Shown here: piece after piece, positions 17,644-26,665 of the stretch
How the letters are laid out: every line of letters starts with the position of its first letter
How positions within the stretch are numbered: position 1 is the stretch's first letter
Assembly (NCBI GenBank): GCA_963703145.1
Contig: OY969793.1
Location: forward strand, 3,844,001-3,908,000
DNA: 64,000 nucleotides
Direction of reading: 5' to 3'
DNA from: Bog-756 sp963703145
Lineage (GTDB): Bacteria > Actinomycetota > Acidimicrobiia > Acidimicrobiales > RAAP-2
Translations under genes and position numbers: made by a program
The notes under the pieces: model-generated
Seen by the model: only the letters and a program-made list of their open reading frames with translations
Told to the model about the DNA's origin: nothing
Database searches by the model: none

Positions 17644-18577
17644 GGACAGCCTTCTGGATGCGTCGGCTGGTACTGTTCGCGACCATTATCGGTTCGGCCG
17701 CTGCTTGCAATACCGCCTGTAGCGGGCGCAGCTCCAGCTGCTCCCTACAACGACACGAATGTCGTGGGCTACATCGGATTGTGCAACCAGGCGGGACAGC
17801 AGGTCACTACTGGCAATCTGACTGACACACCCTTCGTGTGGCGGGCGGTCTCATCCCAGGCAGCACCGGCACCGTACAACGGCTCCAGTCGGACCGCGAT
17901 CTTGGTCGCCTACCTCCCAATACAGGCACTTCCTCCGGGCGACTGGAGTGGGGCACAGCTCACGTCGTCATCCCGGTACACCAACCCCCAGAGCCCGATG
18001 GCGCAAGCGACGGCCAAGGACATCTCGCTCCAGAACTTCATCGGAGCATTTCCGCCGAGATGGGATGGGTTTATCCAGCTGCGGATGGCCCTCGGGTGCG
18101 TCGGATGAGCCCGCCTACGTGAAGCACTACCCAGCGCTCAACATCTATGTCTCTGGCAACACGTGGACGGCAGTCGGAGGTGGCCAGGTCAATTGCAACG
18201 CGGGCAGTGCCGAATCGCTCCAGACGATCGTCCAACCCGCTGCAGCCACTGCTGCCGGAGGATCCGGTACTCACCACGGCAGCGGAGGGGGTAGCGCGGC
18301 TGCATCCGGGGCGGGTGCGAAGGGTCAGAACTCGGCTGACGGAAGCAGACAGTCCACATGCGGAAGTTCGAATACCGGCTGGGAGCGGTCTGGATGCTGG
18401 GGGCACAGTTGCCGTTGGCCAACCAGCTGGCGTAACACATGATGCTGCAGCGATCGGCGGCCTCGTCGTCCTCTTGATCCTTCTGGCTGTTGTGGCCTTC
18501 TTCATTTTCCGGCGCCTTCGAGCTCCGGCCCCGCACCGTCGGGCCGTGCTACCGGCTCATCGCCGAAAGGTTCCTGA
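17640..18577 (+). CDS. Small envelope protein related to domain A, C-terminal anchor, frameshifted
   Basis: ATG 17640 overlaps the DUF916 stop. MRTAFWMRRLVLFATIIGSA is a signal peptide. The body GYIGLCNQAGQQVTTGNLTD resembles the GNLLFFNAAGQQITGGNLTD of its neighbours, so it is a divergent stand-alone copy of that domain, followed by YVKHYPALNIYVSGNTWTAV. A Gly/Ser/Ala linker and a membrane helix (IGGLVVLLILLAVVAFFIF) with RR precede the end. Frame changes near 17740, 18090 and 18350 are needed, and the exact stop (TGA 18575 assumed) is uncertain. Likely a membrane-held partner of the Ig-repeat proteins. Confidence 0.55.
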
Positions 18578-18579
18578 CC

Positions 18580-21500
18580 ATGAGAGTTCACCGTCGTCCT
18601 GGATTCGCTCGCGTCGCCCCACTCGTCGCCACGGCGCTCGTCATCGCCGCTGTCCTTGTCGTGCACCTGGCTACTGCGTCCGCGACCGCCCCGGCGTCTT
18701 GGGAGCCCGTGGGATCCCCGGAAATCGGAAATCTGCTCTTCTTCAACTCGTCGGGTCAGCAGATCACAGGGGGGAACCTGACTGACGCCCCGATCGCTGC
18801 TTACATCCAGGGGACTGCAGCTTTGCGCTCGGGTGACACGAAAGCCACTCTGAGGCCTACACCCCGGTAAATGGTCAGCCAGTAGGTGCGTGGACCGGGG
18901 CCTGATCAGTGCAACGGGCAGTACCTTCCCCAATAGCGGTGCACCGTCCGCCCTGGCAGCATCAGGGTTGCCGCTCATCACCGGCACTGTGAATGACAAC
19001 TCCCTGGCGGACTACATCAGCTCGAATCCCAATGCCGACACGTCGACCACGGACGGGTATGGGGACATCTATGTCCTCCGCTTGAACACATCAGGACCAG
19101 GGCTGCCGGCTACTACGACGTACGACGCTGCCGATATCCAGGTCACCGGGTCCACCTGGTCGGTGGTTTACCCGGCTCCTTCAGTTACTGCCACCACGAC
19201 ATCCCTGGGAACGGCTCCGGCTAGCCCACAAGTGTCAGGTACCTCGGTCACGCTCACCGCCACGGTGACCCCGTCGGCTCCGGGCACGGTCCAGTTCGAG
19301 TACGGCACGGGCACGCCGACACTGATTGGGACCCCGGTCACGGTCTCCGGAGGGACGGCTTCCACCTCGACGACCACACTCCCAGTCGGAACGGATGACC
19401 TCAGCGCGGTGTTCACGCCGAGCGGCAGCGGATTCAGTGGTTCGACGGGCACTGCCTCGTACACGATCTCTTCCAACCTGACACCGACGACCACCGTTCT
19501 CACCGCATCACCGGCGAGCCCCCAGCTCGTCGGTACGCCGATCACCTTGACTGCCACAGTCACCACCTCCGGCGTGGACGGCACGGTGCAGTTCGAGAAC
19601 GGTGGGTCCGATCTCGGTGCTCCCGTGACAACCAGCGGCGGAGTGGCCACCTTCCCAACCAGCACCCTCCCCGTCGGGACGGACGACCTCAGTGCGGTGT
19701 TCACACCGACCACCGCTGGCTTTGCAGCTTCGACCGGAACCGACACCTTCACCATCCAGGGGACCCCGACCACCACGACCCTAACCCCGACGCCGGCCAG
19801 TCCCCAGTTCGCCGGCACGTCGGTGACCCTCACCGCCACGGTTGCCTCGTCAGCGGCCCAGGGCACTGTCCAGTTCGAGTACGGCTCGGGTACGCCGACG
19901 CTGATCGGGACCCCGGTCACGGTCTCTTCAGGCTCGGCCTCCACGTCGACAACCGCACTGCCGGTCGGAACAGATGACCTCAGTGCGGTGTTCACACCCG
20001 CATCCGGTAGCGACTTCGCCGGCTCGACCGGCACCGCCTCCTATCTGATCAACCCGGTGGCTAACACGACCACCGTTCTCACCGCATCACCGGCGAGCCC
20101 CCAGCTCGTCGGTACGCCGATCACCTTGACTGCCACAGTCACCACCCCGGCGTGGAAGGCACGGTGCAGTTCGAGAACGGTGGGTCCGATCTCGGTGCTC
20201 CCGTGACAACCAGCGGCGGAGTGGCCACCTTCCCAACCAGCACCCTCCCCGTCGGGACGGACGACCTCAGTGCGGTGTTCACACCGACCACCGCTGGCTT
20301 TGCAGCTTCGACCGGAACCGACACCTTCACCATCCAGGGGACCCCGACCACCACGACCCTCACCCCGACGCCGGCCAGTCCCCAGTTCGCCGGCACGTCG
20401 GTGACCCTCACCGCCACGGTTGCCTCGTCAGCGGCACAGGGCACTGTCCAGTTCGAGTACGGCTCGGGTACGCCGACGCTGATCGGGACCCCGGTCACGG
20501 TCTCTTCAGGCTCGGCCTCCACGTCGACAACCGCACTGCCGGTCGGAACAGATGACCTCAGTGCGGTGTTCACACCCGCATCCGGTAGCGACTTCGCCGG
20601 CTCGACCGGCACCGCCTCCTATCTGATCAACCCGGTTGTGTCGACCACGGTCACTCTTACGCCCTCGGTGCAGAGTCCTCAGTATGTGGGCACTTCAATT
20701 GGGTTTTCGATAGCGATCAACCCGCCGGCGGCCACCGGGTCTGTGCAGATCGAGGTCAACTCGTCACCGGTGGGGAATCCGATTACCGGGTCGGGCTGGA
20801 CGACCTCGTCGCTGCCAGTAGGCACCGATTCGATCAGTGCGGTGTTCACACCGACGACCGGGACAGGATATTCCGGATCAACAGGATCGGTCTCGTACAC
20901 GATCAATGCCATGCCCACAACGACATCTGTGTCCATCAGTCCGACGTCTGTGACCTACGGCCAGCCGGTCACGTACTCGGCCACGGTCTCAAACGTGGCG
21001 ACAGCGACACCGACTGGCACGGTGACCTTCTCCGTGGGGTCGACGACACTGTGCTCGGCAACGCTCACGACCGGTAAGGGATCGTGCGTAGCGACCGACA
21101 CTCCTGCCGGAACGAACACAGTGACGGCTACCTACTCAGGAGACAATTGGGACACGACTTCCTCGGGAACGGGATCGGTGACGGTCATCGGCCATACCGG
21201 AAAGGGCTACTGGCTGGTTGCATCCGACGGGGGCATTTTCTCCAGCGTAGCGGCAACTACTTCGGCTCAGGTGGCGCGTTGCGGCTCAACAAGCCGGTGG
21301 TCGGGTTGGAGCCACCCCCGATGCCCAGGGCTACTGGCTGGTGGCTTCTGACGGCGGGGTGCTCACATTCGGTGACGCCGGCTTCTACGGGTCCGCCGGT
21401 GGATTTCGAGCTCAAGCAGCCCATCGTCGGCATCGCCACCACTCCCGACGGAAGGGCTACTGGCTGGTGGCCGCTGACGGTGGCGTCTTTGCCTTCGGCG

Positions 21501-21950
21501 ACGCCCACTTCTACGGCTCGGCCGGCGCGCTCAGGCTCAAGCAGCCCATCGTCGGCATCGCCCCCACCACGGACGGCGGCGGCTACTGGCTGGTCGCCTC
21601 CGACGGCGGCATCTTCACCTACGGCGACGCCGCCTTCCACGGATCGGCCGGTGCCATCAGACTGAACAAGCCCATCGTCGGCATCGCACCCACTCCTGAC
21701 GGTGGTGGCTACTGGCTGGCGGCCTCCGACGGCGGCATCTTCAGCCTACGGCGATGCCACCTTCCACGGATCGGCCGGTGCCCTCAGACTGAACAAGCCC
21801 ATCGTCGGCATCGCCGCCACACCTGACGGCGGGGGTTACTGGCTGGTTGCGTCGGACGGTGGCATCTTCACCGGCGGGGACGCAACCTTCCACGGCTCGA
21901 CGGCTGGAATGCGCCTGTCCGAGCCCATCGTCGGATTGGCCGGATTCTAG
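18580..21950 (+). CDS. Giant secreted Ig-repeat / GYWLVASDGG-repeat surface protein, frameshifted
   Basis: ATG 18580 begins a signal peptide (LVATALVIAAVLVVHLATAS). Domain A (GNLLFFNSSGQQITGGNLTD) is nearly identical to that of the 14617 protein. Then come about seven Ig-like repeats of ~95 residues (e.g. SVTLTATV, GTVQFE, TLPVGTDDLSAVFTP). Next are at least six ~44-residue repeats of the type GYWLVASDGGIFTYGDAAFH, LNKPIVGIAPT, probably a beta-propeller. The same repeats end the phosphatase at 54.5 kb. No membrane helix or sorting signal is seen at the C-terminus. Frame changes occur near 18860, 20145, 21245, 21310, 21400 and 21745. Roughly 1,120 residues if repaired. Likely a cell-surface structural or adhesive protein. 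Confidence 0.65.
19487..20638 (+). repeat. 579-bp near-perfect tandem duplication
   Basis: The segment encoding two Ig-like repeats (start ACCACCGTTCTCACC) occurs at ~19487 and again 579 bases later. The two copies differ by a few bases and one single-base deletion at ~20146, which breaks the frame in the second copy. High identity implies recent duplication or gene conversion. It is also a place where assembly could miscount copies. Confidence 0.85.
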
Positions 21951-21954
21951 ACCG

Positions 21955-22839
21955 ATGCGGGGTGTGATCGACAGGGGCATTCCACAGCGATCCGCGAGCC
22001 GCCGACTAAGGGATGCGGCGGGCCCGCGTCCGGTGCCGGGCCGGGCCAAGGGCTGGAGCGGTCCGGCACGACTCGACGCCATGGAGGTCTCGGCGTGGTT
22101 CGGTGACGCAAAGGTCCTCGACGATGTGTCACTGTCGGTCCCACCGGCCACGGTGACCGCGCTCATCGGCCCCTCGGGGTGCGGGAAGTCGACCTTCCTG
22201 CGGATCCTGAACCGGATGCACGAGTCGGTACCGGGCGCCCAACTGGCCGGCGAGGTGCTACTCAACGGCGAGGACATCTACGCCGCCGGCCACCGGCTGA
22301 CCGATGTGCGCAAGCAGATCGGGATGGTGTTCCAGAAGCCCAACCCGTTCCCGGCCATGTCCATCGCCGACAACGTCACCGCCGGCCTGGCGCTGACCAA
22401 CACCAAGGTCGGCAAGTCGGACCGAGCCGACCTGATCGAGGAGTGCCTGTCCCGGGCCGGACTGTGGAACGAGGTCAAGGACCGCCTCGGGCCGACCAGG
22501 ATCGGCGCTCTCCGGCGGTCAGCAGCAGCGACTGTGCATCGCCCGGGCCCTGGCGGTCGAGCCCAAGGTGCTGCTCATGGACGAGCCGTGCTCCGCCCTC
22601 GACCCGACCTCGACCCGCCGGATCGAGGAGACCATCGCCGAGCTCGGATCGCAGGTGACGATCGTCATCGTCACCCACAACATGCAGCAGGCGGCACGGG
22701 TGTCCCAGCAGGCGGCCTTCTTCCTGGCCGAGCAGGGCACCCCCGGGCGGCATCGTCGAACAGGGCTCCACCGACGACATCTTCGAGCACCCGGTCGGAT
22801 CCGCGCACCGCCGACTACGTCAACGGGCGGTTCGGGTGA
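21955..22839 (+). CDS. pstB: Phosphate-type ABC transporter ATP-binding protein PstB, three frameshifts
   Basis: The body matches PstB closely: VSAWFGDAKVLDDVSLSV, Walker A GPSGCGKST, LRILNRMHESVPGA, the Q-loop VFQKPNPFPAMSI, signature LSGGQQQRLCIARAL, Walker B VLLMDEPCSALDP and H-loop VIVTHNMQQAARVSQ. It drives uptake in the PstABC complex on the cytoplasmic face. Start uncertain: ATG 21955 lies five bases after the upstream stop, while ATG 22081 directly precedes the conserved region. Frames shift near 22505, 22745 and 22790, each by one base in a G/C run, with conserved sequence resuming. GTGA joins it to pstC. Confidence 0.85.
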   Translation: MRGVIDRGIPQRSASRRLRDAAGPRPVPGRAKGWSGPARLDAMEVSAWFGDAKVLDDVSLSVPPATVTALIGPSGCGKSTFLRILNRMHESVPGAQLAGEVLLNGEDIYAAGHRLTDVRKQIGMVFQKPNPFPAMSIADNVTAGLALTNTKVGKSDRADLIEECLSRAGLWNEVKDRLGPTRIGALRRSAAATVHRPGPGGRAQGAAHGRAVLRPRPDLDPPDRGDHRRARIAGDDRHRHPQHAAGGTGVPAGGLLPGRAGHPRAASSNRAPPTTSSSTRSDPRTADYVNGRFG

Positions 22840-23860
22840 CCACCGACCGGAGATCTCCCATGCCCCGGGCCGGTTCCGTCGCTCCAGCGTCTGCCGCGAA
22901 AGCTGGACCCCGGCCTCCAGCCGTCCGACCGGATCTTCCACGGCACGGCCAGCGACCGTCGGCATGTTCGTGCTGATCATGACCGGCGCCATCGGGATCT
23001 TCCTCGGCTACCAGTCGATCCCGACTCTGCGCCACTACGGGCTGCACTTCTTCACCCAGACCCAGTGGCAGCCCGAGCTCGACAAGATCGGTATCGCCGC
23101 CGTGCTGGTCGGGACGGTCGAGGTCGCCCTGGTGGCCATGGTGGTGAGCTTCCCGCTGGCGCTGATGATGGCGCTGTTCATCACCGACTACGCCCCGAAG
23201 CGGATCAAGTCGTGGCTGGTCTCGGCCATCGACCTGATGGCCGCGGTGCCGAGCATCATCTACGGGCTGTGGGGCTTCTTCCTCCTCCAACCCCATGCCA
23301 TCAACCTGGCCCGCTGGCTGAGCCAGTACTTCGGGTGGATCCCGATCTTCCACGTCGACACCGACCCGAACGCCGCCGTCTGGCAGCAGTCGCGCTACAC
23401 GAGCTCGGCGTTCATCGCCGGCCTGGCCGTGTCGATGATGGCCATCCCCCTGGCCTGCGCCCTCATGCGAGCCGTCTTCGACCAGGCCCCGCTCGGCGAG
23501 CGGGAGGCGGCCATGGCGCTCGGCGGCACCCGGTTCGGCGTGGCCCGGACCGTCGTCCTCCCGTTCGCCAAGGGCGGCATCATCGGCGGCACCATGCTGG
23601 CCCTCGGCCGGGCCCTGGGTGAGACGGCGGCGGTGCTGATCATCATCTCGCCGGCCTACGTCATCAAGCCCCGCATCCTCGAGGCCGGCACCCAGACCAC
23701 CTCGGCGCTCATCGCCGGCAACTTCGGCAACGCCACGAAGTCCCAGCTGTCGGCCCTGCTGACCGCCGGATTCGTCCTGTTCTTGATCACGCTGGTCGTC
23801 AACAGCGTCGCCGCGGTGATCATCCGGCGCAGCCGCAGCGGCGCAGGGACGGAGATCTGA
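22836..23860 (+). CDS. pstC: Phosphate-type ABC permease PstC, one or more frameshifts near the N-terminus
   Basis: GTG 22836 overlaps the pstB stop. After a ~40-residue lead, DRIFHG and TVGMFVLIMTGAIGIFLGYQ open the permease. FPLALMMALFITDYAP, AVPSIIYGLWGFFLL, the EAA-type loop EREAAMALGGTRFGVARTVV and LGRALGETAAVLIII are standard PstC features across six membrane helices. Frame changes fall between about 22900 and 22950. The downstream ATG of pstA follows one base after the TGA. It forms the membrane channel with PstA. Confidence 0.85.
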
Positions 23861-23861
23861 C

Positions 23862-24985
23862 ATGACCACGCTCTACGCCGTCAAGCCACCCGAGGTCGGC
23901 CGAGCCCGACGCAACGGCACCAGCCCCGCGCCCGAAGCGGACCCCGCGCAAGATCCGGGTCTTCACCGCCGAGGACTGGTGGTCGCTCGTCGGCTCGCTC
24001 TGGCCTCGTCGTTCGCCCTGGTCGAGGTCGGCTACGAGCACATCCTCGACTTCAGCGGCACGCTCGGCTTCCTGGTCTGCTGGTATCTCGTGTTCCTGGT
24101 CGGTCTACGGCCGTGGTGGTGTCGATCTCGAACCCACGGCCCATCGTCGTGGAGCGGCTGGTGGCGGCCACCTTGTACGTGGCGGCGGCGGTGGTCATCT
24201 TGGCCCTGGGCAGCACCGTCGTCTACACCTTCATCAAGGGCTGGCACGCCTTCATCCACCTCAACTTCTTCACCCATGACATGGCCGGCGTCAGCCCGAC
24301 CGCGCCGCTGAACCAGGGCGGGATCCTCCACGCCATCGTGGGGACGGTCATCGAGGTCGGGATCGCCGTGGTGGTGTCGGTGCCGCTCGGGCATCGGCAC
24401 AGCGGTCTACATGACCGAGGTGGGGGGCCGGGGCTCGCAGCTGGTCCGGACGGTGGTCGAGTCCATGACCGCCCTGCCGGAGATCCTGGCCGGGCTGTTC
24501 GTCTACGTCGTGCTGATCGTCGGGCTTCGGCCTGCCCAAGTCGGGGCTGGCGGCCTCGGTGGCCATGGCGGTCACCATGGTGCCGATCATCGCCCGGGCC
24601 GGCGAGGTGGCCCTCCGGGTGGTGCCGAGCGGCCTCCGCGAGGCGAGCAACGCCCTGGGGGCCACCCACTGGAAGACCGTGAGCAAGGTCGTGCTCCCGA
24701 GCGCCCGGGCAGGCCTGGCCACCGCCACGATCCTGGCCGTCGCCCGTGGCATCGGCGAGACCGCCGTCGTCCTCATCACCTCGGGGGCCTCGAGCTTCCT
24801 GACGTTCAATCCGATCCAGGAGCCGATGAACTCGCTGCCGCTGTTCATCTTCACGGCCTATACCACCCACGAACCCATCGCCATCACCCGGGCCTTCGGC
24901 GCGGCCAGCGTGCTGCTCGCCATGGTCTTGGTCCTGTTCGTCGTGACCCGCCTGCTCCTCCGCGACAAGGTCGGCACGGCGATGA
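23862..24985 (+). CDS. pstA: Phosphate-type ABC permease PstA, several frameshifts
   Basis: ATG 23862 follows pstC by one base. The N-terminal ~100 residues add two extra membrane helices (HILDFSGTLGFLVCWYLVFL). The PstA core follows: LVAATLYVAAAVVILALGST, VGTVIEVGIAVVVSVPLG, MTALPEILAGLFVYVVLIVG, the EAA loop REASNALGATHWKTVSKVVL and VARGIGETAVVLITSGASSF. Frame changes lie near 23940-24020, 24110, 24390 and 24530. The end is placed at the TGA overlapping the pstS ATG, because the uninterrupted frame would otherwise run on into pstS. The expected core is complete once repaired. Confidence 0.8.
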
Positions 24986-26665
24986 GAAGCCATGGCCGGG
25001 CCGGCTCGTCGGGGGTGGTGGTGACCGGTCGCCGTCTTGCTGTTGGCACCCCTGCTGGCCGCGGCTGCCCGCCGGTGCGGCGGCCCACGCCCTGATCAAC
25101 GGCTCGGGCTCGAGCTGGGCCGAGAACGCCGTCAACCAATGGGTGGCCGACGTGCAATTCCGAGGGCATCCAGGTCGTCTACAACCCCGACGGCGACGCC
25201 CAGGGCCGACAGGACTTCGCCAACGGCGTCTCCGACTTCTCGGTGACGTCGGACGGCTACCAGGGCACGTGACCCGGTGACCGGCGTCGACCGACACGTT
25301 CCCAGGGCCGTCCCTACGTCTACCTCCCGATCGCCGCCGGCGGCACCTCGTTCCCCTATCAGATCAAGTATCGACGGCCAGCAGGTGGAGAACCTGCGGC
25401 TGTCGGGCCAGACGCTGGCCAAGATCTTCACCAACCAGATCACCAACTGGGACGATCCCGCAGATCACCAAGGACAACAACGGCCACGCCCTGCCGTCGC
25501 TGCCGATCACCCCGGTGGTGCAGTCGGAGGGCTCGGGGGCCACCGAGCAGCTGACCAACTACTTCGCCACCGAGTTCCCGAGCATCTGGCAGTCCTTCTC
25601 CGGCCAGAGCGGTCCGACCGAGTACTTCCCCCGCAAGGGCGACCAGATCGCCCAGAACGGGTCCAACGGCGCCATGAACTACGTGGCGTCGAGCTCGGCC
25701 AACGGCTCGATCAGCTACGTCGAGTACTCCTTCGCCCTCAGCGTCGAACTATCCCGTGGTCAAGGTGCTCGAACAGCGCCGGCTACTACACGCTCCCCAC
25801 CCAGTACAACGTGGCGGTCGCCCTCGAGAACGCCCAGATCAACATGGACCAGACCTCGCCGGACTACCTGCTCCAGAACCTCACCAACGTCTACACCGAC
25901 CCCGACCCCCGCACCTACCCGCTGTCGTCCTACGTGTACATGATCGAGCCGACCGGGGACGGCACCGGCCGAGTCCCACATGACAACGGCCAAACGACAG
26001 TCCATCGCCGACTTCGGGTACTACTCCATCTGTCAGGGCCAGAAGGAGATCGGCCCCATCGGCTACTCCCCCCTGCCGGTCAACCTGGTGGAGGCAGGGT
26101 TCGGCCAGATCAACAAGCTGCAGCAGGCCGATCCGGGCGTCGACCTGACCGCGGAGAACATCAACACCTGCAACAACCCGACGTTCGTCCTTGGCCAGCC
26201 GAACACCAACTACCTGGCGACCATCGCCCCCCTGCCGCCGGCCTGTGACAAGCTCGGCGCTGGGCCCTGTGCCGCCGGTGTGACCCCCAACGGCATCGGT
26301 GCCACGCCGACGTCGTCGGGCTCTTACCCGGGAAGCGCATCCTCGGGCAAGGCCGCGGCGGGTGCCGCCGCTGCCGCTGGCACCGCGGGAGCTACCGGCG
26401 CTGGAGCTTCCGGTGCGGGGGGAGCCGCGGCCACGAGTGCGGCGGGTGCCTCCTCGACCGGTTCCGGCACGGCCAGCGGTGCGGCCGCCTCCGGGTCCGG
26501 ACCGGGCGCTCCGGTCGATCGACTCGACGCGAGCTGGCGGCGCTTCACGACCCATCGTTCTGGGCCAGGGCCGCACCCTTTGCCGTCATTCTCCTGCTCG
26601 CAGCGTTCGCGGTGCCTGCGGTGATCGGCTACCGGCGCTCACGGGACCGGCGGGGCGGCCAGTGA
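24982..26665 (+). CDS. pstS: PstS-type binding protein with C-terminal membrane anchor, frameshifted
   Basis: ATG 24982 starts a protein with a signal peptide (AVLLLAPLLAAA once repaired). HALINGSGSSWAENAVNQWV, FANGVSDFSVTSDGY, LAKIFTNQITNWDD and VVQSEGSGATEQLTNYFA match PstS, including the GSGATE phosphate loop. YSLPVNLVEAG-like and GYSPLP segments close the fold. Unlike ordinary PstS it continues for ~120 Ala/Ser/Gly residues into a membrane helix (FAVILLLAAFAVPAVIGY) and RRSRDRR. It is therefore tethered at its C-terminus, not by a lipid. Frame changes lie near 25030, 25065, 25155, 25270, 25365, 25460, 25750, 25970 and 26520. GTGA overlap with the next gene. Confidence 0.78.

Noticed and set aside
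19487..20638. Insertion sequence or mobile element
   Set aside because: The repeat is in-frame Ig-coding DNA, with no transposase, terminal inverted repeats or target duplication.
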